Source: Micractinium sp. NFX-FRZ
Lineage: Eukaryota > Chlorophyta > Trebouxiophyceae > Chlorellales > Chlorellaceae
Length of the DNA stretch: 64,000 nucleotides
Direction: 5' to 3'
Assembly (NCBI GenBank): GCA_029339195.1
Contig: JAPTJF010000231.1
Location: forward strand, 1-64,000
The translations under genes were made by a program, and so were the position numbers. Under the pieces are notes generated by a model. That model worked only from the letters and a program-made list of their open reading frames with translations, did not search any database and was not told where the DNA came from. Every line of letters begins with the position of its first letter. Position 1 is the first letter of the stretch. Shown piece by piece: positions 21,101 to 31,762 of the stretch.

Positions 21101-22463
21101 AGAGCCGCTGCTGCCCGTGGCGACAGAGGAGCCGCCGCCTGTGGCTCCTGCTGCACTTTGACTTTGGGGATGCGGAAGGCCCCGCCCCCTGCCCCTGCAG
21201 CCCGTGGTGAGGGCACAGGCGAGCGCACAGCGCTGCCGCCAGCGCCGGCCCGCTCGCGTGCCGTCTTGACCGGCGGGATGCGATTGCTGCCCACCGACCC
21301 CAGCGGCGGCGGGTCTTGCTGCTGAGCCTGCTGAGGCTGCTGCGGCGGCGGCGGCGGCGCCGCCTGCTGCATATGAGTGCGCTTGGGACCGCCGGCTGGC
21401 TGCCGCTGTTGCGGTGGCCGCCTTGACTGCGCCTGCTGCTCCCGCGTCTTGCCGCCAGGCTGTGCCAGAGCCGTGCGGCGATGACTCAGCGTCAAGTCCT
21501 CGCTGTCCGACTCGCTGCTGCCGCTGCTGCTGCCGCTGCTGCTCTCAAAGAGCGAGCGCGCAGCTTCCTCCGCCGCCGCCGCCGCCGCCGCCGCTGCAGC
21601 GGCTGGTTCCCCGCTCAGCTGCCGCTGAGGTGGCGCTTGCACCGTTGCTACGGCGGTACCGGCAGCCGGGCGGCCATGCTGTGGCTGCCCTCGCCCCTCA
21701 TCAAGGTCGCTGTCGTCAAAGTCGCTGTCATCGGCAGGCGGGGTCCTCGCCTGCTGCTGCTGCTGCTGCTGCTGCTGCTTGTGACGGATGTCAGGCTGGG
21801 GAGACTCCTCTGCTTCGCTGTCATCCTGCAGGACCGCTGAGCTGCCGGGCTGCCTCCCTCCCGCGCCGGCGTCGCTCCTAGGCTGCGGCGGCGCGGCCGG
21901 CGGCTGCGCTGCGCCAGGTACTCCAGAGCTGTGGCCTGCCGCAGTCTGCTTCTTGGGCTGCTCCGCTTTCTTCTTCTTCTTCTTCTGTGCTGGCGCCTCC
22001 GAGGCTGGCGCGGGCTCGGAGCGGCCGCGCTTTGGCGCCGTTGCAGCTGCGCCCGCTCCTGCTGCCGCCGCCGCTGCTGCTGCCGAGCCCTGCTGGCACA
22101 GCACACAGGTCAAAACGTGATATGCATTCCTCACGCATTCAGTTCATGGCAGAGCAGCGGGAAGCCCAGAACGCAACGGACACCCGGGTGCTGCGTGCTC
22201 GCCCACCTGGCCTGCCGGCGGCTGCGTAGCCTCCTCCACACTCTCCGTCTGCTTGGGTGCTGGCTGCGGCCGCCCTCCGACGTTCTTTCTGGCTGTCCTG
22301 GCGGCCCTCTGCTAGGCATGTGATGAAGGCAGCAAGATGGTGTGGTGTGCATGAGGCGGCCCCTCTTGTGGGCGGCAGCGGCGGCAGGCGGGGCCGCCAG
22401 TGCAACGCGCAGGGTGCAAGCCCCCTGCGCCCCTCCCTCGGCTGGCGCCTGACTCACCGCCAT
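15182..22463 (-). CDS. Large Plus3-like protein with H3-tail-like N terminus and shared C-terminal module (paralog D, long type)
   Basis: Function unknown; probably chromatin or transcription linked. Fourteen exons: 22463-22458, 22308-22207, 22089-20247, 19962-19907, 19703-19644, 19438-19298, 19100-19042, 18843-17438, 17236-17106, 16901-16461, 16246-16024, 15782-15704, 15506-15428, 15283-15182; 4728 nt, 1575 aa. Exon 1 codes only Met-Ala; exon 2 then gives MARAARTARKNVGGRP, close to the histone H3 tail. A K-rich segment and a Q/P/S-rich region follow. About residues 620-736 resemble a divergent Plus3 domain (LLRGLVVRFKKAGAYRLREI, LRPAPSDVSNAD). Next come WPGKLDR and LVKELLDEEKPMGHL, a Q-rich tract, the acidic motif ARPTLYLLEDSEEE, tyrosine/glycine-rich exons, and the module at 1416-1575 ending ELRPFEG. 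GC donors occur at 19643 and 16023. The start is chosen because ATGGCG abuts a strong GTGAGT donor. Confidence 0.75.
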
Positions 22464-23680
22464 GGTGCCAGAGGTCGCTCTCAGCCACGGGTTGGCTAAT
22501 AGGGCACTGGACGGCCCACAAGCCCAGCGCTGAACCCGGGGCTCATCGCATAGAGGCGCGGGACCTCATTGCGGGGCGCTGCACTCGGTGTGAATGCAGG
22601 CCTGGGTAGGAAGCTTGAAATTGACACCGGCGACACACTTGTGCTGAGTGTGCTGTGTGCCGCTGACCTCACTGGCGGCTGAGCGGCAGCGGCAGCACAG
22701 ACAGCAGATTGTCGCTCCGAGTGTTATGATCGCTTGGTTCCACATAAATCATTTCACACTGTTTCTCATGCCGCTCTCCTCATTTGCAATCTCAGATCTT
22801 CATGTGGACGCATCCGGTAAGGCGGTGTCGGTTCAATCGCCGTTGCATTCACTACCCAGTGCCTGCGCGTGTGTCTCATCTCACCTCCAGGTTTCACACA
22901 AGACTGTATTTCAACAAATCCCCACCATCATAAAACAAACAGTACTTGAATAATGATGGTCACCTGGCAAGCGGGGAAGCCGATGGTTTATTAGAACAGG
23001 GTGAAGGCAGTGCAAGGATTAGCAGGTATGGGGGGAAACTGGGCAGTGCGCAAGGGAGGTACTGAACAGCAGGATGCACTGAAAACACGGGTCTGCCCCT
23101 CCGAGTGCCAGTACCAGCAGTTATCTGTGCCAGGTACACCGGTGCAGCGAGCAAGAAGTGGTTTCATGAGTTTTGTTGGGCAGAAAGACAGGGGCGGTGA
23201 GGGATGGCTCGGCGCCCTGCTGGGCCAGTGGCATGATTGCCAACATTGATGCTGCCAGCCTCTGGCTGCCTCGCTGGCTGGGTGCCCCTTTTACAGCCCC
23301 CTGCCATCCCCTCCCCGTGACCCCACTCGACTCCATCCCTGCCGTGCCGTTCCAGGCACTGCTGAGCCGCAACGCGGGTGTTGGCAGTCACGGCAATCTG
23401 AGCAGTTTATAGGCACACCCCATCCTTTCCTATTACGGCTGCAGGTGATTGGCTTCTATAGGGCGCTTCATGTCAAGCTGGAAAGAGCACAATAGAAGGG
23501 TCGTGCCACCGCCTGCATGCCGCCCTGCTGATGCCGCCGCCCCATCGCTGAACCTCGTCATCATTGCCAAGGCGGCTACCATCCATTGTCGGCTTCTGCC
23601 ACCCCCTCTCACCTGGACCTCTCACCAAAGCCGAGTACAGCTCACCTGCGTGCCGACCACCATCGTGCAGCCGTCTCGGG
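22464..23680. other. Divergent intergenic region
   Basis: Lies between the minus-strand start at 22463 and the plus-strand start at 23681, so it should hold both promoters. It is less GC-rich than its surroundings around 22730-22960. No gene, repeat family or TATA box that I would defend was seen. Confidence 0.45.
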
Positions 23681-24700
23681 ATGGCGGATGAAGCGGAGAA
23701 CCCCCGCCCGCGGGCACCCCCGCCCGCGAGCCCCGTTGCCAGCCCTTGGAGAGAGAAGAAAAGGCCACTGGCGCCGGGCAGGTCGCCACTTGCATCGCTG
23801 CCGCGCACACCCGCCTCCCGGCAGCAGCGCCCGCCTGCCAGGCACGCCCCTGCTGCTGCCGGCGGCGGCACCTCTGCAGCAGGGCCACCAAGCAGGCAGC
23901 GCGGCCGGTTGGGCGCTGGCCTAGAGCTTTTTGTTGGACAGGCTACCCAGATGTACAGCGCGGCCTACGCCCCACCAGATCCTGATGAAGGAGAAGGGCG
24001 GCAGCAGCCGCCGCCGCAGCAGCAGCAGGTGCAACAGAGGGTAGAGCAGGAGCAGCCGGCAGCCACTGCGGTGCAGTCGCCCTACAGCGGCGCCTACTCT
24101 CCGCCGTTTGCGGGGTCAGAAGGAGGGAGCGATGTGGAGCTAGAGGAGCTGGGGCTGCCAAAGGTGCCACATAAGCGGCGGAAGGTGAGCGGGCAGGGTA
24201 GGCCTGTGCTGGACTTGGAGAGGTGCTGCCTGCCTTTGCTTGCTGCCTGCCTTTGCCCATCGTGTCCCGAGCAGCCGCCACCATGCCTGCCTGCCTGCCT
24301 GCCTGCCTGTTTCATGCTGCTCCAAATGCTGCTGTTGCTGCAGAAGCAGGCGCCTGCTGCGCCGCTGTCTGTCGCAGCAAACAAGGACGACTGGTTCTCG
24401 CTGCCCCAGCCCGCGCCTGCGCCCGCGCCTGGCGGCAGCAAGCGCAGCAGGCAAGGAGGTGGCGAGGGCGCAGGGTGCAGTTGGGATGGAGGTGCCACAT
24501 CAGCTGGTGAGGGATCGCGCACAGCTGTGAAATGGTGCCATGGCCAGCCCTTCCAGCTTTCTCAAACCGGCGCTGCCTGCTTCTGCCCCCCTGCTGCAAG
24601 TGCAGGCGCTCTGACATGCCCTCCCTGGCCCCCTTCCTCTCTCACTCGCACCCGCAAGCGGACGACCGAGGGTGAGGTCTGCGGCAGTGTTGCATGCTGA
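23681..24700 (+). CDS. Hypothetical low-complexity protein, 3' end unresolved
   Basis: Not recognised. ATG at 23681 opens a proline/alanine/glutamine-rich protein (MADEAENPRPRAPPP) with basic ends. Exon 1 runs to 24186 (PHKRRK, donor GTGAGC). Exon 2 starts at 24344 (KQAPAAPLSVAANKDDWFSLP) and probably ends at 24450 at a GC donor (AGCAG|GCAAGG). The intron holds a (GCCT)n run. A further short exon near 24657 (KRTTE) is likely but I could not fix the join. One frame stays open to 24700, so an unspliced reading is also possible. The DDWFSLP segment looks like a short conserved motif; the rest is probably disordered. Confidence 0.45.
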   Translation: MADEAENPRPRAPPPASPVASPWREKKRPLAPGRSPLASLPRTPASRQQRPPARHAPAAAGGGTSAAGPPSRQRGRLGAGLELFVGQATQMYSAAYAPPDPDEGEGRQQPPPQQQQVQQRVEQEQPAATAVQSPYSGAYSPPFAGSEGGSDVELEELGLPKVPHKRRKVSGQGRPVLDLERCCLPLLAACLCPSCPEQPPPCLPACLPACFMLLQMLLLLQKQAPAAPLSVAANKDDWFSLPQPAPAPAPGGSKRSRQGGGEGAGCSWDGGATSAGEGSRTAVKWCHGQPFQLSQTGAACFCPPAASAGALTCPPWPPSSLTRTRKRTTEGEVCGSVAC

Positions 24701-25136
24701 CGGGGCTATTTTGCTTGCTCCTCCTCTTGGGCCCCTGCCTGGCTGGCACAAGGCGGATGAGCCATGCTTTGCATTCATTGCGTGTCTTCCGGACAAAGTT
24801 TACACAGTGCTGCGCAAGCTATGTGAGAGCTCCCCTGGAAAGTGGTACAGTGCTGTGCAGCAGCCACGAGTTGCAGGGAAAGCAAGGGTGGGAAGCGGCG
24901 AGGGCCAAGGAAATTGCACAGGGCACGCCGGCTGCGCAGTTGGTTGGCAGTATGTGGTTGTCAGTGTTGAGTGAGCGTCTGTGCAGAGTCATGTCGGTCA
25001 AGAGTAGCATGTGGCAACAAGGAACACCAAAGAACCTCAAGAGGGCAGCAGCCACAGCAGCCATCCGGCTGGTGGCACAGACCCCACAGGCTGCACAGGC
25101 CTGCATTCCGCCGTCAGCCTCTACTGGCTGGCACGA
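24701..25136. other. Convergent 3' region with a minus-strand TGTAA
   Basis: Between a plus-strand gene ending near 24.7 kb and a minus-strand gene stopping at 25137. A minus-strand TGTAA at 24804-24800 would give the latter a 3' UTR of about 335 nt. A frame with KADEPCFAFIACLPDKVYTVLRK near 24.75-24.83 kb could be a last exon of the plus-strand gene but is not proven. Confidence 0.4.
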
Positions 25137-26701
25137 TCACTGGGGCTCGGGGAAGGGCAGCGGCTGCACGTCCCGCGCCATGCGCCGTCGCGTGCTGATC
25201 TGCCCAGACTCCACCGCCTGCAGAACCCAGGCGCAGGATGGGGCATCCATGGTGCGCAATGTCGGAAGAGAGCAGGACATAGCAAGGGTGCAGCCGCAGA
25301 GACAGCTCGAGGCTGCCACTGCTCGATGCTGTTGTTGAGTGCATGGCGCAAGTACAGCGTTCCGCCCCACCCGCCCCACCGCAACTAGTGACCATCCGCA
25401 GCACTGCCCCACGTCCCCACAGCCCACCTTTTGCACCAGCGGGCTGACGCGCAGCTCGTTCTCCTCCCCGCCTGCCGCTCCGCTGCCGCCAGCACCCGCG
25501 AAGGGCCTGCCGGGCGTCTTGCCCAGCACCGCCTTCTCCACTGTGTTGGGTGGCGGGCGGTTGATGTCCGCCGCCACTGCTGACACCACACGCTGCAGCC
25601 GGTCGGTGGCCGCCTCCAGGCGGGCACGCAGCGTGGGCATGCGGTTGGTCGCCGCCAGCAGCCGCTGCTGCAGCTCTGCCGGCTGCGGCGACAGCGGCAG
25701 GGGGGCAGCCTGCAGCGTGGCAGCCTCTGGCTCAGGCGCCTGCTGCTGGTCCCCGCCTGCTGCGGCTGGCACCGCTCCATCAGTCTCCATGGCCTCTGTT
25801 CCGCCCGGCTGCACATCTGCTGCGCCACCCGCTGCCGGCGCAGCCTGTGCCTGCGGCTCCGCTGCACCCTCCTCCAGCTCCTCCGTGCCTGCCGCGGCCG
25901 ACTGGTCTGCAGTGCCTGGCACGCCAGCTGCTGCTGCCGCAGGCTCGTCCAGCTCAGCAGTGGGCCGGCAGGCCGCCAGCTTGGCCGCCAGCTGCTCCTG
26001 CAGCCGCACCTGCATGCTGGTGCGCAGCTCTGCCACACGCAGCGACGCAGCCGTCACCTCCGCCTCCAGAGCTGCCACCTCTGCATCCACCGGTGGCGGC
26101 GAGAGCGGCGGCAGCAGCGGGGAGCGAAGGGCTAGCGACAGCGAGCCAACTGCTGCCGCCGGCGTGAGCTGTGTGCGCGTGGTGGCCGTGGGGGCGCTGC
26201 CTGCTGCGTCGCCGGCATGGGTGGTGTCGTCGTCCTCAGCGGCAAACACCACCAGCTGGCGCAGCTGGGCAATGAACTCAGCCTGCGCAGCAAACGAAGT
26301 GGGAACAGAGCGCAGGCAATGGAAGGGTGAGGGCGCAGTAAACAGCCACACATGGCTGAGGCATAGAGCTGGCGGCGGTCGGTCCCGGCAGCAGCAGGCA
26401 GGCGGAGCGGGGCAGCCGGGCGGCTCACGCTGGCGGCGGCGAGCTCTTGCCGGTCCTCTTCTGTCAGCTGGTCGGGCGTTGCGTCCTGCGATGCATACGT
26501 GGGGTCGCAGCGCGTAGGTACAGGCCAAACAGGGGCCTGCAGGGGCGCGCTGTCAGCCTCTGTTGCCTGCGGCTGTCGGGCCTACAGCGCCTTCCGCACC
26601 TGCAGCCGCCGCTCCAGCGCGGCGTCCAGCAGCCCTTGTATTTTGGCCAGCTCGCCCTCAGACCGCAGCTCCACCCGCTCAAACAGCTGCTGCGCTGCCA
26701 T
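25137..26701 (-). CDS. Coiled-coil protein, unknown function
   Basis: Four exons, 26701-26600, 26485-26429, 26282-25428 and 25217-25137, all phase 0, give 364 aa. The ATG at 26701 opens a helical N terminus (MAAQQLFERVELRSEGEL, then LLDAALERRLQ). Heptad-like stretches appear around VDAEVAALEAEVTAASLRVAEL and LLAATNRMPTLRARLEAATDRL, separated by an acidic A/P/E-rich linker. The C terminus is basic then PLPFPEPQ. The pattern of short N-terminal helices plus two coiled coils recalls subunits of scaffold complexes such as kinetochore or Mediator subunits, but I recognise no family motif. It is divergent from the transporter at 27035 with 333 bp between the starts. Confidence 0.75.
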
Positions 26702-27034
26702 TGTGGCCGCTAGGGTTGGCCGCCAGGTGGGTTGATTCGCTTGCTAGTTGTGATAGCAAGGCGTCTATTCTTCTGCCTGAGCAGAACAAAAGTGCCACGC
26801 AGCGCAGCACGGCTCAGCAGCGCAGCAATGGTGCCGCTTCGGTGCCCCTGCCAGCTCCATCGCATTCCCACATGTCCCCCGAAGTGCTCCACACCTCCTC
26901 CCTCAGGCTTGGGCTTTTTGCTGGTGGTGGCATGCTGCCCGCCTGAATTTGCATAATCGCCGGCCTGCGACAATTTCCTCAGCGTGCCGGGCTCAATTCG
27001 CACTCAAGCATCGTTGTTATCTGCCAGCGCCGCT
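26702..27034. promoter_or_regulatory. Putative bidirectional promoter
   Basis: 333 bp separate two divergent start codons. No TATA box stands out. Inferred only from the layout. Confidence 0.4.
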
Positions 27035-28406
27035 ATGGCAGGCGACACTGGTGGACGCAGCGGTGCTGGCGGCGGCGCTGTACCAGCTGGCGCCGCTGCC
27101 GGGGCCCTTGCTGGCCTGGAGCTGGAGCAGTCCCCGCACGAGTTGCCGCACGAGGAGACGTCCACCCACGGTTTCAGGGACTACTATCGCGTGCTGGCCC
27201 ACAACCGCCACTTCCGCTTGCTGTGGGCGGCAGAGATGGTCGACTCGGTTGGCTCCTGGTGGGTGGGTGGGTGGGTGGGTGGGGGGAGAGGCCACGTAGC
27301 GCCACACTTGCACACAGTGGGGTTCAGAGGGGTGCGTGGCAGCAGCTAGCCCTCCCTCAAACGACTTTGGGAATGATTGACATATGCAAAAAGAAGCACA
27401 CGCATTCAGCAACCGTGTGGACCATAATGACCCCAGGCCCCTGGGTGCGTCCCCTCTCAAGATTGACCCTCTGTTTGTTCCGCTCATTCACCCCACAGGC
27501 TTTCCTATGTTGCAACCCTGGAGATGGCGTCAGAGCTGAGCCAGGGCAGCGGTCTGGCCATCAGCGCCGTCGTCCTCATCCGATTCCTCCCCTCCCTCGC
27601 CCTCGCCCCCGTATGCGGCGTCGTGGCAGACAGGTGGGGCAGCCGGTGGCTCAGGTTGCTCTGCACCAGCTGCCCTGCCTGCCCGTGTCCGACACCCCTG
27701 GGCGTCTGCCACTTCCCGCCACATGCATCCCAGCAGTGCCTGCTTCCTTGTCCCCCGCTGCATCCCGGCAGCGCCCACTTTCACTCACGTCGCCTGCCCG
27801 CTGCCCCTGCAGGGTGAACCGCGTGCGTGTGCTCGTGGCGGCAGCGGCAGCGGATGCCGCCGTGGTGGCTGTGCTGGCGCTGGTGCCGCTGGCCCCCCAT
27901 GGCGCCCAGGTGGCGCTGCTGTATCTCATGCTCACCCTGCAGTTTGCGGCTTCAAGCTTCTACGACCCAGGTGGGGCTCGCAAGGCTGGGCTGTGCTAGG
28001 CCACGCTGCGCTGGATGGTTTGAGAGGCCTTCCTCTGCACGTGACCAGCATGGGCAGCTTGAGTGGCATGCCAACGGGAAAGCAGCACTGGGCCTGCTGC
28101 TCTCTGCTCCCCCTGCGCCACGCCCGCCCCTGCCCCCGTCCCACCCTCCTTCTGCAGCCCGCAAGGCTCTGGTGCCGGTGCTGGTGCCCGCCGGTGAGCT
28201 GCACCTGGCTGCGACCGTGGACTCGTGGGCCTGGTCCATCACCGGCGCTGTGGGGGCCTCTGTGGGGGGCCTGGTGGCCTCCCGCCTGGGCAAGTCTGCC
28301 TGCTTCCTGGTGGTGAGTGCAGCTGGACAGCTGGGCAGGCGTGCTTTGGTGTGTTGGAGGTGGGCTGTGGGATGTGGGGGAAGCGGTGGCCTCACACGTG
28401 GGCAAG

Positions 28407-28446
<40 letters not shown>

Positions 28447-31284
28447 GTGGTCGGCAGGTGTAGTGTTTGGTTGCCTGTTGATGTCTGGCCTGTTGCCGCA
28501 CGGTGATGAGGCAGTGGGGACAATCGTGGGCCTTGGGTTAGCTGGATGGTGCGTGGGCCGTGACGGAGTTGCAAGTGGCCTCCTGCCTGGGGAAGTCCGC
28601 CTGCTTCCTGGCTAGGGGTGCAGTTGTAGCTCCTGCTTGGCAGAGCCCTGCCCCAATATCACGCCACGGCAGACGCACACCGCACCTGGCCCTGCGCACT
28701 CGTCCTCCCATCCCCTCCTGCACTGCTCCCTCCTCCCACCCACCCACCCCACCCCACCCCCTGCTGCCCCTCCAGGACGCCGCCACCTACCTGGTGGCCG
28801 CCTGGTGCGCGCTGCAGCTGCCGGTGGCGCTGGGCAGGCCGGATGCCGTGGTCCGCTCAGCCAAGAAGAGCAGCAGCTCGCGAGAGATCGACCCCGGCAG
28901 CCTGCCAGACGCTGTGGCGGCAGGGGGGCGGCAGGCAGGGCAGCACAGCAGGCGGAATGGCAGGCAGTCTGTGGAGCTCCTGGGGTTAGAGGAGGAGGAA
29001 GCGCTGGAGAATGGGGCCGCTCTGGGGCCGGCGGTCACACACGCCGAGCGGCGGCACCACCACCACCGAACGGGTCATAACAGCACCCAGCAACAGGAGG
29101 TGCTGCAGCCACTGGCGCGTGAGCCGGCAGGGCTGGCCGAGCAGGGGGCAGAGCAAGCGGCAGCTGAAGTTCCAGTGCTGTGGGAGCAGGACGCCGGCCC
29201 TCCCGCTGGCCCCGCCGCCTCGGCGCCACCTGGCGCCGCCAGCAAGCACCTCGGCGGCAGCAGCAGCGGGAGCGGCGGCGGCGGTGCTGCCAACGGCGCC
29301 GCCGTGCTGGCGGCAGCCAAGGCTGCGGTGGCCGAGGGGATGCGGGCCACAGGGGAGGGGTGGGCCTATGTGTCCAGCTCTGCTAACCGTGACGTGGCGG
29401 CGCTCGTGATGATGAAGTGCGCAGCGGCGCTGGTGTGGGGCGCAGGTGGGTCCTGGCGCTGAGCTGTGCTGGGCTGGGGGAAGGGCGCTGGATATCTTGT
29501 ATTGCCTGGTTGTGCCTTGCGGTGATGCAGCCTCACCCTGCATGTGTGTTGTTGGCACCTCTGCACCACGTGCACGTGCTTGTGCTGTGCTAGTCGCGCA
29601 TCCCACTTTGCCCTCCTATGCCGGCTCATGTGCAGCTCCCCTGCCCTGCCCTGCCCTGCCCCCTGCCTCTCACCCACTGCTTCTCGTGCAGTGGATATCC
29701 TGAACGTGCGCTTTTCGGAGATGCCGTCAATGCAGCTGGGCGACGCCAGCACAACCCTAGGCCTCATCTTTTCGGCGGGTGAGGGGGCAGGCGGGCAGGG
29801 TCTCCACTTGTTTCCGGGCATTCCGCTGCGATATGCTGTGTTGCGGTACCCGAGCGCGCGCCAGAAAGCAGCACATGCGCCTGCCTGCCCGCCTACCTGC
29901 CCGCCTGCCTGCCTGCCTGCCTGCCTGCCTGCTGCCCCCGCTGCATCTCAGCCCTCCGCTCCACTCCGCACCTCCTGGCCCTGCCCTGCCCTGCCCCCCG
30001 CCCCGCAGTCGGCTTTGGCTGCTTTGTGGGCCCCGTGGCGCTCAACTCGCTCATCCCGCCCCACACCCCCGCCCTGCGCTGGGGGGTTGCCCTCAGCTAC
30101 ATCCTCTTCTTTGCCGGCTTGTTGGTCATGCTGGTGGCGCCCACCATCTGGCTGGTGCTGCTGTCAACAGTGGTGCGATCCATGGGTGAGCGAAGGGGGA
30201 GGGCGGGGGGGCAAGCGAGGGAGTGAGGTGGAAGGGCAAGGGCAAGTGGGGCGACTGAAGTGGAAGGGCAGAGAGGGGGGTGTTGAGGGATGAGTGAGTC
30301 TGCTGTCAGGCAGTACACCGGGACACGTGTCCCTCATTGGCAGCGGTTGAGGCGAGTTCCGCTGAAGTGGCGCCATATGGAAGCTGGGAGGAAGCAGGCG
30401 TGCTGTGCAGGAAGCATAGAATGGGCTTGCTCCTGGGGCCCAGGGTTCGCGTCGCCCAGGCGGCTTGTGTCTTGGACCAGGCAGGTCCCCACCACGCTTC
30501 CCCATCCCCGCACGCCCCACTTTCTCACACCTGCTACCAACCTGCACTGCCCCTGTGCCACCTGCAGGCAGCGCCGCGCTGTGGGTCTACTCCACCCTGC
30601 TCATGCAGAAGCGGGTGCCAAACGACTACCTGGGGCGCATGTCTGGTGAGGGGAGGGGCGGGGCGCGGTGCGAGGAGAACAGGCATGCGGCAGGTGGGGT
30701 GGGGTGCAGCCATGCCCGGGAGCCAGGCGGGCACAGCTGCCCTGTGCGCACCTAGGCATGCATGGCCCCACTCGCTGTGCCCACCCTACCACCCTGTGCC
30801 CCCACTCGCTGTGCCCACCCTGCCCTCCCCCTGTGCAGCCCTGGAGAGCGCGGGTTACACGGTAGCGGAGACGGCTTCCAGCTTGTTTGGAGGTGCGATG
30901 AGGCAGGGGGCGTCATGCGCAGCCCGTTTGCGTAGAGAACAGTGGTGCACCCTGTTGGAGCGGCACGCATGCTGACGGCCCACACACACCACCTCAGTTG
31001 GGTCCACCCAACGCTCCCGCCCCCACCACTCCCACACCCCGCCCACGCCCCCACCCCCTCCTGCCTCTGCAGGCGCCGCCTTTGACGTGCTCCACCTCTC
31101 CCTGCACCAGCTGCTGCTCATACTGACGGCCGCCGCCGGGCTGGAGGCGCTGGTGTGGTGCGCATACGCCCGCCTGGCCAACCGCGCAGACCAGCACAAG
31201 GCCAACGGCGGCGGCGGCGGCGCGGCGCGGGGCGGCTACCTGCCCGTGCGCCAGCAGGACGTGCGGGATGATGACGAGGGATAG
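27035..31284 (+). CDS. Major facilitator superfamily transporter
   Basis: Multi-pass membrane carrier; substrate unknown. Ten exons: 27035-27258, 27499-27633, 27813-27970, 28158-28312, 28776-29445, 29692-29778, 30009-30185, 30568-30645, 30839-30892, 31073-31284; 649 aa. Family signs: FRDYYRVLAHNRHFRLLWAAEMVDSVGSW at the start of the first membrane segment, the loop motif APVCGVVADR, and FYDPARKALVPVLVP, typical of the MFS_3 branch (EntS-like exporters). A long hydrophilic central loop (roughly residues 250-440, with HHHH and alanine/glycine runs) splits the two halves of the carrier. Later segments include VGFGCFVGPVALNSLIP and LLLILTAAAGLEALVWCAY; the C-terminal tail is acidic. The start ATG at 27035 follows an alanine/glycine-rich leader. 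Many introns carry CCTG or GGGT repeats. Confidence 0.9.
27257..27284. repeat. (GGGT)n run overlapping a splice donor
   Basis: Tandem GGGT units begin at the donor of the first transporter intron, so several overlapping GTGGGT donors exist. Only the use at 27259 keeps the VGSW|LSYV reading. Confidence 0.8.
28404..28446. repeat. (CCTG)n tetranucleotide in an intron
   Basis: About ten tandem CCTG units in a transporter intron. The same motif recurs in other introns (24287-24310, 29889-29932, and as GGCA near 44490). Confidence 0.9.
29880..29934. repeat. (CCTG)n tetranucleotide in an intron
   Basis: Imperfect CCTG/CCCG run just upstream of the acceptor of the GFGCFVGP exon of the transporter. 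Confidence 0.85.
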
Positions 31285-31762
31285 GGGCTGTGCTGTGTCA
31301 AGCCCTGTGCTGTGCTGCGTGAGGCCCTGAGGGGCAGAAGCGCCTGGACCAAGGGTGTGTTGCCTGTATTACATTGTTAAACACTGAGCACACCTGTCGG
31401 TGGCAGGCAGCCAGGCGGTCGATGCGGATGAGGGATAGGGGATGACGTGGGGGTGCCCTAAGTTGTCAGACACTCAAATCCCCAAGTTGTCAGATGCTCA
31501 AATGAACTGCTGTTAGGGTTTGCACTACACGTGGATGAGGCATGCGGCACACCGAGCTTGCTGGCCAGCGATGGCATGCCACCGTGTGACGAGCAGGCCA
31601 GCGGGCGGTTGTCAACATGTGTGGCAGGGCCTGTGCAAGCACTGCTGCAGCCAAAGCCGTGCTGGCATCATCGATCCGCAGGAGCGCTGTGCACGGCGAG
31701 CGCGGCTTGGTAGCTGGGCCATCGCTGCCTCCACCACGTTAGAACGGGCACGTGGGGCAGCT
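31285..31762. other. Convergent 3' region of transporter and CAP gene
   Basis: Two genes end facing each other, 478 bp apart. A minus-strand TGTAA at 31373-31369 would give the CAP gene a 3' UTR of about 390 nt, running to within about 85 bp of the transporter stop. No TGTAA was found for the transporter on the plus strand. Confidence 0.5.

Noticed and set aside
19751..22106. Cysteine-, leucine- or alanine-rich open frames on both strands in the CAG-rich region
   Set aside because: Alternate readings of CAG/CTG repeats. Only the minus-strand glutamine frame joins to conserved exons.
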